Of a stretch of DNA of 64,000 nucleotides, positions 1 through 9,228 are shown piece after piece. The notes beneath the pieces are model-generated. The model was not told where the DNA came from, did not search any database, and saw only the letters and a list, made by a program, of their open reading frames with translations. Positions within the stretch are counted from its first letter, which is position 1. The number at the start of each line of letters is the position of its first letter. The translations under genes and the position numbers were made by a program. Source of the DNA: an uncultured SAR116 cluster alpha proteobacterium (GTDB taxonomy: Bacteria; Pseudomonadota; Alphaproteobacteria; Puniceispirillales; Marisalimonadaceae); assembly GCA_902619485.1 (NCBI GenBank), contig CACNEF010000001.1, positions 496,001 through 560,000 of the forward strand, in the 5' to 3' direction.

Positions 1-291
1 ACAAATTTTCGGATAGTTGGACTTGATATTCCATTGTTATATGAGATAGGTTTGGATAAAAAATGTGATTATGTTTTTTTGATGCATACATCTAAGAAAA
101 TTCAAAAAAATAGAGTTTTAATGAGGCCAAATATGACTGAGAAAAAATTTGAACTTATCAATAACGTACAATGGAGTTTTGAAAAAAAAGCAAAAAGAAA
201 ACCTTTTATAATAAGTACGTCATTTGGTAAATTAATTACCTTTATTCTAATTTTGTATTATTTACTAAAAATTAAATTTAGAGTTGAATAA
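1..291 (+). CDS. coaE: Dephospho-CoA kinase, C-terminal part (5' truncated by window edge)
   Basis: Frame open from base 1; motif VLMRPNMTEKKFELINNVQWSFEKKAKRKPFIISTSFG resembles the CoaE C-terminus; located directly before dnaQ. Confidence 0.75.
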   Translation, partial: TNFRIVGLDIPLLYEIGLDKKCDYVFLMHTSKKIQKNRVLMRPNMTEKKFELINNVQWSFEKKAKRKPFIISTSFGKLITFILILYYLLKIKFRVE

Positions 292-292
292 A

Positions 293-1003
293 ATGACTAG
301 AGAGTTAGTACTAGATACAGAAACTACTGGTTTAAACTACGAAGATGGCCACAGAATAGTTGAAATAGGTATAGTTGAACTAGAAAATTATTTACCAACT
401 GGGAGTTGTTTTCATTATTACTTAAACCCAGAAAGAGATTCAGACAAAAGAGCTGAAGAAGTTCATGGTTTAAGTCGTGAATTCTTGAATGACAAACCAA
501 AATTTTCCGATATAGCAAACGAATTTATAGATTATATATCGGATAGTAAAATAATTATACATAATGCTGCATTTGATGTTGGTTTTATAAACGCGGAGTT
601 AAGTAGATGTAATATGAAAAAGTTGAATGGTAATAAGATAATAGATACATTAATTCTAGCCAAAGAAAAATTTCTAGGTCAGTCAGTCAGCTTAGACTCA
701 CTTTGTAAAAAATATAATATTGATTTAACTGGAAGAGAAATCCACGGCGCTATAAAAGATGCTAAACTTTTAGCCTCTGTATATTTAGAATTGATTGGAG
801 GAAGACAATCTAGGTTAGATTTTGAAATTTTAACTGAAAATGTCAACTTTGCTGAAGATCAATTCTTCAGTTTAGATCATTATAATAAGAAGATAAATTT
901 AAGAAATAAGAAAAATCCAGAAGTAAATTTTGACGATTATAAATTGCATTTAAGTAAAATTCGAACAATAAAGAATAATATTTGGAAAAAAATAAGTGAC
1001 TAG
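293..1003 (+). CDS. dnaQ: DNA polymerase III epsilon subunit (3'-5' exonuclease)
   Basis: ExoI motif LVLDTETTGLNYEDGHRIVEIG, ExoII HNAAFDVGFIN, ExoIII HGAIKDAKLLASVY; ATG at 293 preferred over the ORF-track start at 284. Confidence 0.95.
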   Translation: MTRELVLDTETTGLNYEDGHRIVEIGIVELENYLPTGSCFHYYLNPERDSDKRAEEVHGLSREFLNDKPKFSDIANEFIDYISDSKIIIHNAAFDVGFINAELSRCNMKKLNGNKIIDTLILAKEKFLGQSVSLDSLCKKYNIDLTGREIHGAIKDAKLLASVYLELIGGRQSRLDFEILTENVNFAEDQFFSLDHYNKKINLRNKKNPEVNFDDYKLHLSKIRTIKNNIWKKISD

Positions 1004-1428
1004 TTTTTAATTAAGTTAAAGTCCACCTCATTTAATGAAATAGGAATACTCCCACCTTTTCTTGTTATATCTTCTACTATTTCTTTTATAAAAGGAAATA
1101 ACATTTTTATACCACTTTTAGTAAATTCCTCTTGATCATAATTTTTTTGTTTTAAAATTTCAAAGAAACCAAAGTAATCTAATTCAAGATTAAATAAATT
1201 TTTTTTATTCTCTTTTGAAGAACAGTCAAAAGTATACCTTAATAGTAAGCTGAAAAGATTATTATTGTAAGGTGTATAAAAAACGTTCATGTTAATGTTA
1301 AGATTACTATTGCTATTATTGAATACATTATTTTCATTAATGTTTTGAGGATTCTCAAAAGATAAATCTTTGATAAAATTTTTTAATAATTTAATACTAT
1401 TATCTTTATTTAAATTTAAATTATTCAT
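1000..1428 (-). CDS. secB: Protein-export chaperone SecB
   Basis: SecB-like length and C-terminal ITRKGGSIPISLNEVDF; between dnaQ and a Tim44-like gene as in alphaproteobacteria. Confidence 0.75.
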   Translation of the reverse strand: MNNLNLNKDNSIKLLKNFIKDLSFENPQNINENNVFNNSNSNLNINMNVFYTPYNNNLFSLLLRYTFDCSSKENKKNLFNLELDYFGFFEILKQKNYDQEEFTKSGIKMLFPFIKEIVEDITRKGGSIPISLNEVDFNLIKN

Positions 1429-1550
1429 ATAATTCTCTAAATATCTATATACTCGTATATATATATGAAATAATTAATAATGAATATTAATTTTTCTTTT
1501 TTTTAGTATAATAAAATATGTTTTATTATAAGTAAGGATGGTTTAAAAAC

Positions 1551-2180
1551 ATGCAGAATAGTTTTCCGTATATTGATATATTGATTTTTGGAGTGATAGC
1601 AGTCTTTCTGATTTTTAGACTTAAAAATATTTTAGGTACAAAAACAGGTTTTGAAGAATCTAATCTAAATGAAAAAAAACAAGATAAACAATTCACCAAT
1701 GTTGTCTCTCTAAAATCAGAAAAGAATAATCTAAACAACAAAGAATTAAATGATATTCTAAACGTTGATCCTAATTTCAATATGAATGATTTTCTTTCTG
1801 GATCAAAAAATTTTTTTAGAATGGTTTTAGAAAGCTTTGTTAGTGGTAATTTAGAAAATATTAAAAATTTTACTAAACCATCTGTTCTCAAAAGTTTCAA
1901 AACTGCTATTGATGAAAGAAACAGTGAAAAAGAAACACTTATTATTGACTTAAAATCGATAAAAGAAAATAAAATTACCAAAGCGGTAATAACAAAATCA
2001 TCTATAAAGTTAAATGTAATCTTTGAATCTTTCCAAATTAGAGCACTTTTAGATAAAAATGACAAAGTAATTGATGGTAATAGTGAAAATGAAATCCTTG
2101 TAAAAGATGAGTGGGTTTTTGAAAGAAAAATACAAGACATTAATCCTAACTGGACGCTTGTAGAAACCAAAAGTAATTAG
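1551..2180 (+). CDS. Tim44-like domain membrane-associated protein
   Basis: N-terminal TM segment (IDILIFGVIAVFLIFRLKNILG), Tim44-like C-terminus ending VKDEWVFERKIQDINPNWTLVET. Confidence 0.8.
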   Translation: MQNSFPYIDILIFGVIAVFLIFRLKNILGTKTGFEESNLNEKKQDKQFTNVVSLKSEKNNLNNKELNDILNVDPNFNMNDFLSGSKNFFRMVLESFVSGNLENIKNFTKPSVLKSFKTAIDERNSEKETLIIDLKSIKENKITKAVITKSSIKLNVIFESFQIRALLDKNDKVIDGNSENEILVKDEWVFERKIQDINPNWTLVETKSN

Positions 2181-2184
2181 AAAT

Positions 2185-2652
2185 ATGACCTCAATCTCAA
2201 AATGCGATAAAAAGGTATGGGAAAATTATGTATCCAATTTAGAAAAATATATTTTACTTCCCAGAAAAAATCGTAGCCTCTTGAATAATGAAAGAAATAA
2301 CACCAAACGTATTTTAAGAAATAATTCATTGAATAGTGCAAAAAGTTTTAAGAAGAAAAAATTAGAACCAGATATAAATTTAGATCTTCATGGCCAAACG
2401 CTTTATTCCGCAAGACAATTATTACATAAATTTTTATCTAATTGTTATGAAAAAAACATACGAAATATATTAATTATTACTGGAAAAGGACAAAATAACA
2501 AAGGCGCTTTAAAAGAAGAAGTACCAAAGTGGTTAAGTGACAAATACCTTAACAAATTTCTCATAAGTTTCAATGTAGCACCTAAACATTTGGGCGGTGA
2601 AGGTGCTTTGTTAGTAAGACTTAAAAATAGATTCAAAACAAATTATCAATAA
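2185..2652 (+). CDS. Smr/MutS2 C-terminal domain protein
   Basis: LDLHGQTLYSARQLLHKFL...ILIITGKGQNNKGALKEEVPKWL Smr signature. Confidence 0.9.
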   Translation: MTSISKCDKKVWENYVSNLEKYILLPRKNRSLLNNERNNTKRILRNNSLNSAKSFKKKKLEPDINLDLHGQTLYSARQLLHKFLSNCYEKNIRNILIITGKGQNNKGALKEEVPKWLSDKYLNKFLISFNVAPKHLGGEGALLVRLKNRFKTNYQ

Positions 2653-2665
2653 TTGTGGGTAAAAA

Positions 2666-3283
2666 ATGACTAGAATAATTCATGAAAGAGTTTCGTCTGT
2701 TGATAGAAAAACTAATGAAACCCAGATTACGGTGAATGTTAATTTAGATGGTACTGGGAGAAATTCAATAATAACAGGATTGCCGTTTTTTGATCATATG
2801 ATCCAACAACTTTCAAAACATAGCTTAATCGATATTGATATCAAATGTAATGGTGATCTTGAAATTGACTCACACCATACAATGGAAGATGCAGGTTGGG
2901 CACTTGGCAAAGCTATTAAAGAAGCACTAGGTAATAAGCAAGGTATAAAAAGATACAGCTTCAGTTATTTACCGATGGATGAGTGTCTAACTAGGTGTTG
3001 CATTGACATATCTGGACGTCCATGGTTAGTTTGGAATGTTTTCTTGCCAAACATAACAATAAAAAATATTGAAACTGAGATATTCAGGGAATTTTTTCAA
3101 TCTTTTTCGCAATCTGCAGAAATAACACTTCATATTGAAAATATTTATGGTCAAAACACACATCACATTATAGAATCATGTTTTAAGTCTATGGCTATTT
3201 CTCTTAGAAATGCAATTAATCTCGATCTTAAAAACTTAAATAATGTTCCATCTACAAAAGGAACTTTAACTGGAAATATGTAA
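2666..3283 (+). CDS. hisB: Imidazoleglycerol-phosphate dehydratase
   Basis: GLPFFDHMIQQLSKHS, DSHHTMEDAGWALGKA, GQNTHHIIESCFK motifs. Confidence 0.97.
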   Translation: MTRIIHERVSSVDRKTNETQITVNVNLDGTGRNSIITGLPFFDHMIQQLSKHSLIDIDIKCNGDLEIDSHHTMEDAGWALGKAIKEALGNKQGIKRYSFSYLPMDECLTRCCIDISGRPWLVWNVFLPNITIKNIETEIFREFFQSFSQSAEITLHIENIYGQNTHHIIESCFKSMAISLRNAINLDLKNLNNVPSTKGTLTGNM

Positions 3284-3284
3284 C

Positions 3285-3944
3285 ATGAACCTAGCTATAA
3301 TTGATTATGGTTCTGGTAATTTGAGGTCAGTTGAAAACGCTTTTAAAAATTCTGTTAAAAACAATAATTTAAACTTTACAATTCAAGTTACTAACAAATT
3401 AGATTTAATATCTAAGGCTGATCATTTTGTCTTACCTGGTGTTGGTTCATTCCCAGACTGTAAAAAAGGTTTAGATGATATAGAGGGCTTAGTAGAACTA
3501 TTAAGAACTGAAGTTATAAACAAAAGAAAAAAATTTTTAGGAATTTGTGTGGGCATGCAACTTATGGTCGACTTTAGCCTAGAAAAAAAAAGAACTAAGG
3601 GTTTCTGTTGGCTTGAAGGTCACTTTAAAAAAATTAAAACAAAAGGTTTAGATTACCTTGGTAGGAAATATAAAATTCCACATATGGGATGGAATAATCT
3701 ACAAATTGATTATAATAATCATCCAGTTTTAGAAAATATCAGTGAAAACGAACAATTTTATTTTGTTCACTCTTACGCTTTGGATTGTAGACAAACTAAC
3801 CAAATAATAGCTAACACTAATTATAGTCATAAAATTCCAGCAATAATTGGAAAAGAAAATTATATAGGAGTTCAATTTCACCCAGAAAAGAGTGGCAATT
3901 CTGGACAAAAATTTATATATAACTGGCTAAAATGGTCACCATAA
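3285..3944 (+). CDS. hisH: Imidazole glycerol phosphate synthase, glutaminase subunit
   Basis: IDYGSGNLRSVENA, FLGICVGMQLM, GVQFHPEKSG. Confidence 0.97.
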   Translation: MNLAIIDYGSGNLRSVENAFKNSVKNNNLNFTIQVTNKLDLISKADHFVLPGVGSFPDCKKGLDDIEGLVELLRTEVINKRKKFLGICVGMQLMVDFSLEKKRTKGFCWLEGHFKKIKTKGLDYLGRKYKIPHMGWNNLQIDYNNHPVLENISENEQFYFVHSYALDCRQTNQIIANTNYSHKIPAIIGKENYIGVQFHPEKSGNSGQKFIYNWLKWSP

Positions 3945-3959
3945 TACTTGAGAGATAAA

Positions 3960-4496
3960 ATGAAAACGAAATTAAAAAAATATAACGTGAAGGCGGAATT
4001 ATGCAAAAGCTTAAGTAAAATTGATTTACAAGAATTATGTGATGCAACCGAAGAGGCAATTTTAGCTGGAGGGGGTTTTGGATGGATTTCACCTCCATCA
4101 TTAAAAACACTTCAAGATTACTGGAAAGGAGTTTTGCTTATCCCAGAAAGAATTTTAATTATTGGAAAATTAGATAATGTTGTAGCTGGTTCTGCTCAAC
4201 TAATTAAACCTGCTAAAAACAACGAAGCTCAATCTCATTCTTGCACATTAAGTACTTTTTTCTTTGCATCTTGGGCAAGGGGATTTGGCCTTGCTAAAGC
4301 TGTTTTTGAAAAAGCTGAATTAAAAGCAAAACAAGATGGTTTTAAAATTATTAATTTGGAAGTAAGAGAAACCCAGTTAAGAGCAATTCAATTGTATGAA
4401 CAGGCTGGGTATGTTAGATCTGGCATTAATCCTAAGTCAGTTTTATTAGATGGAAAATATATAGCTGGTTACTATTATTATAAAGAACTAAAATAA
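3960..4496 (+). CDS. GNAT family N-acetyltransferase embedded in the his operon
   Basis: LEVRETQLRAIQLYEQAGYVRSG GNAT motif; start ATG 3960 (ORF track uses TTG 3948); TAATG junction with hisA. Confidence 0.85.
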   Translation: MKTKLKKYNVKAELCKSLSKIDLQELCDATEEAILAGGGFGWISPPSLKTLQDYWKGVLLIPERILIIGKLDNVVAGSAQLIKPAKNNEAQSHSCTLSTFFFASWARGFGLAKAVFEKAELKAKQDGFKIINLEVRETQLRAIQLYEQAGYVRSGINPKSVLLDGKYIAGYYYYKELK

Positions 4497-5251
4497 TGAA
4501 AGATAATGTTTTCACTTTATATCCTGCTATTGATATTAAAGATGGTAAGTGCGTTAGGCTTCTTTTTGGAGAAATGGAAAAAGAAACAGTTTATAACAAT
4601 AGCCCATTAGATCAAGCTATGTGGTTTGTAGATCAGGGAGCAGATTGGTTGCACATCGTAGATTTAGATGGTGCAGTTACTGGTAAAAATGTAAATAAAA
4701 GAGTAATTGAGAAAATTTTAAATAAGCTTCATAACAAAGTGAAAATTCAAATAGGCGGGGGTATAAGAAATATTAATGATATTGATTTCTGGATAAAAAA
4801 TTCAGTAAATCGAGTAATTTTAGGTACCTTAATACTCGAAAATCCAAGTTTTATAAATCAACTTAACCAAGAGTATTCAAAAAAAATAGTTGTAGGTGCG
4901 GATGTTAGAAATGGACTGATTGCTTCTCATGGTTGGAAAAAGCAATCTAATATAATTGCTGTGGATTTAATTAAAGGTCTTGATTCTTCTATTGTCAGTT
5001 CCGTTATTTATACTGATATTACTAAAGATGGTAGTTTAAAAGGAGTAAGCCTAGATCAAACTGTTAAATTTGCCAAATCAATTCCACATTCAGTAATTGC
5101 TTCAGGGGGAGTTTCTTCATTAAATGATATTTCAAGATTAGCGAAGCAGTTTTCAAATGGGGTTCATGGAGTAATAGTTGGACGGGCATTGTATGATAAA
5201 AAGTTTTCGTTTTCAGAGGCGTTACAAAAAATTAAAGAGGCAAATATTTAA
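4496..5251 (+). CDS. hisA: ProFAR isomerase
   Basis: LYPAIDIKDGKCVRL, IQIGGGIRN, GVIVGRALYDKKF. Confidence 0.97.
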   Translation: MKDNVFTLYPAIDIKDGKCVRLLFGEMEKETVYNNSPLDQAMWFVDQGADWLHIVDLDGAVTGKNVNKRVIEKILNKLHNKVKIQIGGGIRNINDIDFWIKNSVNRVILGTLILENPSFINQLNQEYSKKIVVGADVRNGLIASHGWKKQSNIIAVDLIKGLDSSIVSSVIYTDITKDGSLKGVSLDQTVKFAKSIPHSVIASGGVSSLNDISRLAKQFSNGVHGVIVGRALYDKKFSFSEALQKIKEANI

Positions 5252-6030
5252 TGCTTTCAACAAGGGTTATAGCATGTCTAGATGTGCACAATGGAAGAAC
5301 GGTAAAAGGGATAAACTTTATTAATTTAAAAGATGCTGGTGATCCAGTTGAGCAAGCAAAGAAATATAGTACAATAGGTGCTGATGAAATTTGTTTTCTA
5401 GATATTTCTGCTACACATGAAAAAAGAAGAGCAATGTTTAATGTAATTTCCAAAACCGCCGAATCTTGTTTTGTTCCACTTACTGTAGGAGGAGGTGTAA
5501 ATAATATTAATGATTTTAGGGATTTATTAAACTCAGGAGCAGATAAAGTGTCAATTAATTCATCTGCAGTTTACAATCCAAATTTAATAAAAGAATCGTC
5601 GGACAAATTTGGAAATCAATGTGTTGTTTTAGCAATTGATGCCACAGAAAATATAAATATGCCTAGTGGATACGAGATAACCACTCATGGAGGAAGAAAA
5701 AAAACAAATTTAGATGCTCTTAAATGGGCAAAGCAGGGAGAAAAAAACGGAGCTGGTGAAATCTTATTGACATCAATGGGATCAGATGGAACAAAAAAGG
5801 GTTATAATTTAAAACTTACAAGATTAATCGCTGAAAATGTCTCTATTCCAGTGATTGCATCAGGTGGAGCTGGAAGTCCAAAAGATATGGTTGAGGTCGT
5901 TTTAAAAGCTGGTGCATCTGCAGTCTTAGCTGCATCAATTTTTCATTATGGTATTCATACAATACATTCGGTAAAAAAACATATGTTCAATAATGGGATA
6001 TTTGTAAGGGAATGTGATCAAAATGAATGA
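5251..6030 (+). CDS. hisF: Imidazole glycerol phosphate synthase, cyclase subunit
   Basis: RVIACLDVHNGRTVKGINF, LTVGGGVNN, VIASGGAGSPKDM. Confidence 0.97.
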   Translation: MLSTRVIACLDVHNGRTVKGINFINLKDAGDPVEQAKKYSTIGADEICFLDISATHEKRRAMFNVISKTAESCFVPLTVGGGVNNINDFRDLLNSGADKVSINSSAVYNPNLIKESSDKFGNQCVVLAIDATENINMPSGYEITTHGGRKKTNLDALKWAKQGEKNGAGEILLTSMGSDGTKKGYNLKLTRLIAENVSIPVIASGGAGSPKDMVEVVLKAGASAVLAASIFHYGIHTIHSVKKHMFNNGIFVRECDQNE

Positions 6031-6343
6031 ACAAATAATAAAAAAATTATATAGTGTTTTAAAACAAAGAAAGAAATTTAGTGAAGATCAATCGTATACC
6101 TCACATTTGATAAAAAATCCTGAACTACTAGCAAAAAAAATTGGTGAAGAATCATCTGAGCTAATTATAGATTTTATAAAAAAAAACAAACAAGGTGCGA
6201 TAAGAGAGTCTGCAGATTTATTTTATCATGTTTTAGTTGTCTGGGTTTCTTTGGGCATTAATCCAAGTGAAATTTGGAACGAATTATCTTCTAGAAATTT
6301 AAAGTCTGGGATTGAAGAAAAAAAAAATAGAGGAGTAAAATGA
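6023..6343 (+). CDS. hisE: Phosphoribosyl-ATP pyrophosphatase
   Basis: SYTSHLIKNPELLAKKIGEESSELIIDFI...ESADLFYHVLVVW; ATG 6023 or upstream in-frame ATG 6014. Confidence 0.93.
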   Translation: MNEQIIKKLYSVLKQRKKFSEDQSYTSHLIKNPELLAKKIGEESSELIIDFIKKNKQGAIRESADLFYHVLVVWVSLGINPSEIWNELSSRNLKSGIEEKKNRGVK

Positions 6344-6702
6344 ATAATTTATATGATGTAAACAACATATTTGCCAAAATATTAAGATCTGAAGTTCCTT
6401 GTGAAAAAATATTAGAAAATGAACATGCTTTGGCTTTTTCTGATATCAACCCTCAAGCACCAATTCATACATTAGTTATTCCTAAAAATTCTTATATCAA
6501 TTTTTACGACTTTACAAAAAACGCTTCAACAAAGGAACATGAAAGTTTTTGGAAACTTGTTAATGATGTTATTGAGTACTCTAATGTTGAAACTGAAGGA
6601 TTTAGAATTATAACAAATTCAGGCAATAATGGAAATCAAGATGTACCTCATTTTCATGTTCATATTCTAGGCGGAGAGAATTTAGGTAGAATGATAGGTT
6701 AA
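6340..6702 (+). CDS. HIT family protein (HinT-like)
   Basis: HFHVHILGGENLGRM histidine triad; ATGA overlap with hisE. Confidence 0.95.
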   Translation: MNNLYDVNNIFAKILRSEVPCEKILENEHALAFSDINPQAPIHTLVIPKNSYINFYDFTKNASTKEHESFWKLVNDVIEYSNVETEGFRIITNSGNNGNQDVPHFHVHILGGENLGRMIG

Positions 6703-6705
6703 GTC

Positions 6706-7659
6706 TTAAATCTTTAATTTATTCTCGATGAAATCCCAGAACATCTCTTCAATAGCTATTGAGTACAAATTTTTTATCTCTCTTATTCCTGTTGGAGAAG
6801 TGACGTTTATTTCAGTGATGTAGTCACCAATAATATCTATGCCAACAAAATAAAGTTCTTTTTTTACTAAAGAAAGTGAAATTTCTTTGCAAATAAACTT
6901 GTCTCTTTCAGTTAGTTCTGTTTTTTCAGGTTTTCCTCCAACATGCATATTTGATCTACTTTCACCTAATTTTGGAACTCTATTAATTGCTCCAACTGGC
7001 TCTCCGTTTAACAAAATAATTCTTTTATCTCCGCTTCTAACATCTTTTAAATATTCCTGAATCATTAAGGGTTCTTTATTTTGACTAAAAAACATTTCTA
7101 GGATCGAATTTAAATTTTCATCTTCTGGGAGAATATGAAATATACCTTGTCCGCCATTTCCATAAAGTGGTTTTATAATAATATCTTTAAACTGTTTCCT
7201 AAATTCTTTAATTGCATTTAAATTTCGACTTATTAATGTTTTTGGCATTAAATGTGAGAAATTTGTTACAAAGATTTTTTCTGGGGAATTTCTAACTTCA
7301 AAAGGGTTATTTACTACTAATGTTGAAGTTGGAAGCTTTTCAAGAATATGTGTTGCACTTATATAAGACATATTGAAGGGGGGATCTTGTCTCATCATAA
7401 CTACATCATATTCTGATAAAGGTTTTATAAAAGTATCGTGATATTTAAACTTATCTAAATTATTAGATGATGATAATTCTAACTTACATATGTTTGCTAA
7501 AACATTATTATTACTTAATATTAAATCCTCAGGCTTAAAAAAACTAATATGATGTCTTCGTCTTTGAGCTTCTAAGGCAAGAGCGAAAGTTGTATCACCT
7601 TTGAGATCCAATTTTTCTAAGGGATCCATTAAGAATGCTATGTTAAGATTACGACTCAT
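6706..7659 (-). CDS. gshB: Glutathione synthetase
   Basis: IAFLMDPLEKLDLKGDTTFALALEAQRR, MRQDPPFNMSYI, GGQGIFHI, EINVTSPTGIREI. Confidence 0.96.
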   Translation of the reverse strand: MSRNLNIAFLMDPLEKLDLKGDTTFALALEAQRRRHHISFFKPEDLILSNNNVLANICKLELSSSNNLDKFKYHDTFIKPLSEYDVVMMRQDPPFNMSYISATHILEKLPTSTLVVNNPFEVRNSPEKIFVTNFSHLMPKTLISRNLNAIKEFRKQFKDIIIKPLYGNGGQGIFHILPEDENLNSILEMFFSQNKEPLMIQEYLKDVRSGDKRIILLNGEPVGAINRVPKLGESRSNMHVGGKPEKTELTERDKFICKEISLSLVKKELYFVGIDIIGDYITEINVTSPTGIREIKNLYSIAIEEMFWDFIENKLKI

Positions 7660-8231
7660 CTTGTATCTTTGCTTAGTATAATATAATTGTAAACTTCTGT
7701 AACAAATCTTGCGCTTGAAGCATGATTTTTTACAAGTGTCATTTCAAGTTCATTAGAAGCAACACCACTAATATAAGCTTTATCGTTAACCACATCTATT
7801 GAAAAATTAATACTATTAATTGATTTATCCGAGATTATTCTTGCTCTTATTTCACCCAATGAAGCAATGTCTCTTGCAATATTTTTTATAGAAGATATAT
7901 CAGTTACTTGAATTTCGTTATTAACTTCTTTAACACCTCTTATATTCCAAGCTAACTTCGTAAATTCAATTTTATCATTTGGACTCTTTAATTTTCCTGT
8001 AAATAAAACTGAACCATTATTAACAAAAACTTTAGTATTTGCTATCAAATCCTTATTATATTTATAAATCAGATTAGATATTTTTGTTTTTATAAGGTTA
8101 TCATTTATTGATGTGCCCAACCCTTTTTCTTTAGATGCAGCTCCTAAAGAAACCATTCCAACAGTACTAACAATTGGAGCACATGACGGCAGAAATAAAA
8201 TAATAATTGATATAAATAATAAATTTCTCAT
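7656..8231 (-). CDS. BON-domain lipoprotein (OsmY/DolP-like)
   Basis: Signal peptide with lipobox ...LFLPSC; two BON-like repeats (VFVNNGSVLFTGKL..., VVNDKAYISGVAS...). Confidence 0.85.
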   Translation of the reverse strand: MRNLLFISIIILFLPSCAPIVSTVGMVSLGAASKEKGLGTSINDNLIKTKISNLIYKYNKDLIANTKVFVNNGSVLFTGKLKSPNDKIEFTKLAWNIRGVKEVNNEIQVTDISSIKNIARDIASLGEIRARIISDKSINSINFSIDVVNDKAYISGVASNELEMTLVKNHASSARFVTEVYNYIILSKDTR

Positions 8232-8284
8232 GTCTAACCCTTTCTAAATTAAAAAGAATAAATTAAAACTAAAAATTGTCATCG

Positions 8285-9187
8285 TTAAATTTTTCTACAT
8301 CTATCATTTCTTATTTTTATTGCTTCATTATAAACTACTCTACGAGGTAATTTAGTCTCTGTAATTATTTCATTCACGGTGTCACGAAGTGAAAGTTTCT
8401 TAAGTTTGTTTTTTATATTTACACTTAATTTCTCAATATTAAATTTTTTTTTAGTATAACCACCGACTATTAAAATAACTTCACCTTTTAAAGGATTGTT
8501 ATTTTTTTTTCTTTCATCAACAATTTTTATAACGCTATTTAAATCACCAGAAATAATTTCTTCATAGGTTTTCGTTAGTTCTCTTGCGATTGAAATTTTT
8601 CTATTTCCAAAAACCTCTTGCATTACAGCAAGTGTATTAATAATTCTAAGACAAGTATCAAACCAAATCCCTGTCATGTTATATGTTTGACTGGCTAAAA
8701 ATTGTTTTTTTTTTAAATTTTTCTTGGACGACACAAATCCACCAAAATAAAATTGGTTTGTTGGTAGGCCAGATAATATTAAACCACTAATAACTGAAGA
8801 AGGACCTGGTGCGTGAGTTACTCTAATATTATTTAATTGGCACTCTTTGACAAGTTTATAACCAGGATCAGATATTAATGGTGTACCTGCATCACTTACC
8901 ATTCCAATGTTTATTTTTGAAAGGAGTTTTTTAATAATTTCTGGCCTCTTTTTTAAAGCATTATTGTCGTTATACGAAACAAGGTTTTTGCGCTTAATAT
9001 TAAGATGTGAAAGTAACTTTTTTGTTTTTCTGGTATCCTCGCAAATCAAAATTTCTACAGTTTCTAATAGTTTGATTGCCCTTAAGCTTATATCATCAAA
9101 ATTACCTATGGGAGTAGAAATTAAATATAAACACCCATTTATGTTTTTATCATATTGTCTTGGATCTTCTTTACTTACTTTTTGCAA
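8285..9187 (-). CDS. rsmI: 16S rRNA (cytidine1402-2'-O)-methyltransferase
   Basis: GCLYLISTPIGNFDDISLRAIKLL, CEDTRKTKKLLSHL, MVSDAGTPLISDPGY. Confidence 0.95.
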   Translation of the reverse strand: MQKVSKEDPRQYDKNINGCLYLISTPIGNFDDISLRAIKLLETVEILICEDTRKTKKLLSHLNIKRKNLVSYNDNNALKKRPEIIKKLLSKINIGMVSDAGTPLISDPGYKLVKECQLNNIRVTHAPGPSSVISGLILSGLPTNQFYFGGFVSSKKNLKKKQFLASQTYNMTGIWFDTCLRIINTLAVMQEVFGNRKISIARELTKTYEEIISGDLNSVIKIVDERKKNNNPLKGEVILIVGGYTKKKFNIEKLSVNIKNKLKKLSLRDTVNEIITETKLPRRVVYNEAIKIRNDRCRKI

Positions 9188-9228
9188 TATATTACCTTAA
9201 AATTTATTATAACAATTAGTGCACTTTC

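Noticed and set aside
1429-1550. TATATACTCGTATATATATA palindromic stretch between secB and the Tim44-like gene
   Set aside because: Simple TA-rich sequence in a divergent promoter region; no specific regulator motif supported.
1526-2170. 214-aa minus-strand ORF opposite the Tim44-like gene
   Set aside because: Shadow ORF of a well-supported gene; Ser/Phe/Leu-rich translation typical of antisense reading of AT-rich coding DNA.
4496-6030. hisA/hisF as a recent tandem duplication
   Set aside because: These are the ancient, well-known (beta-alpha)8 paralogs in their usual order.
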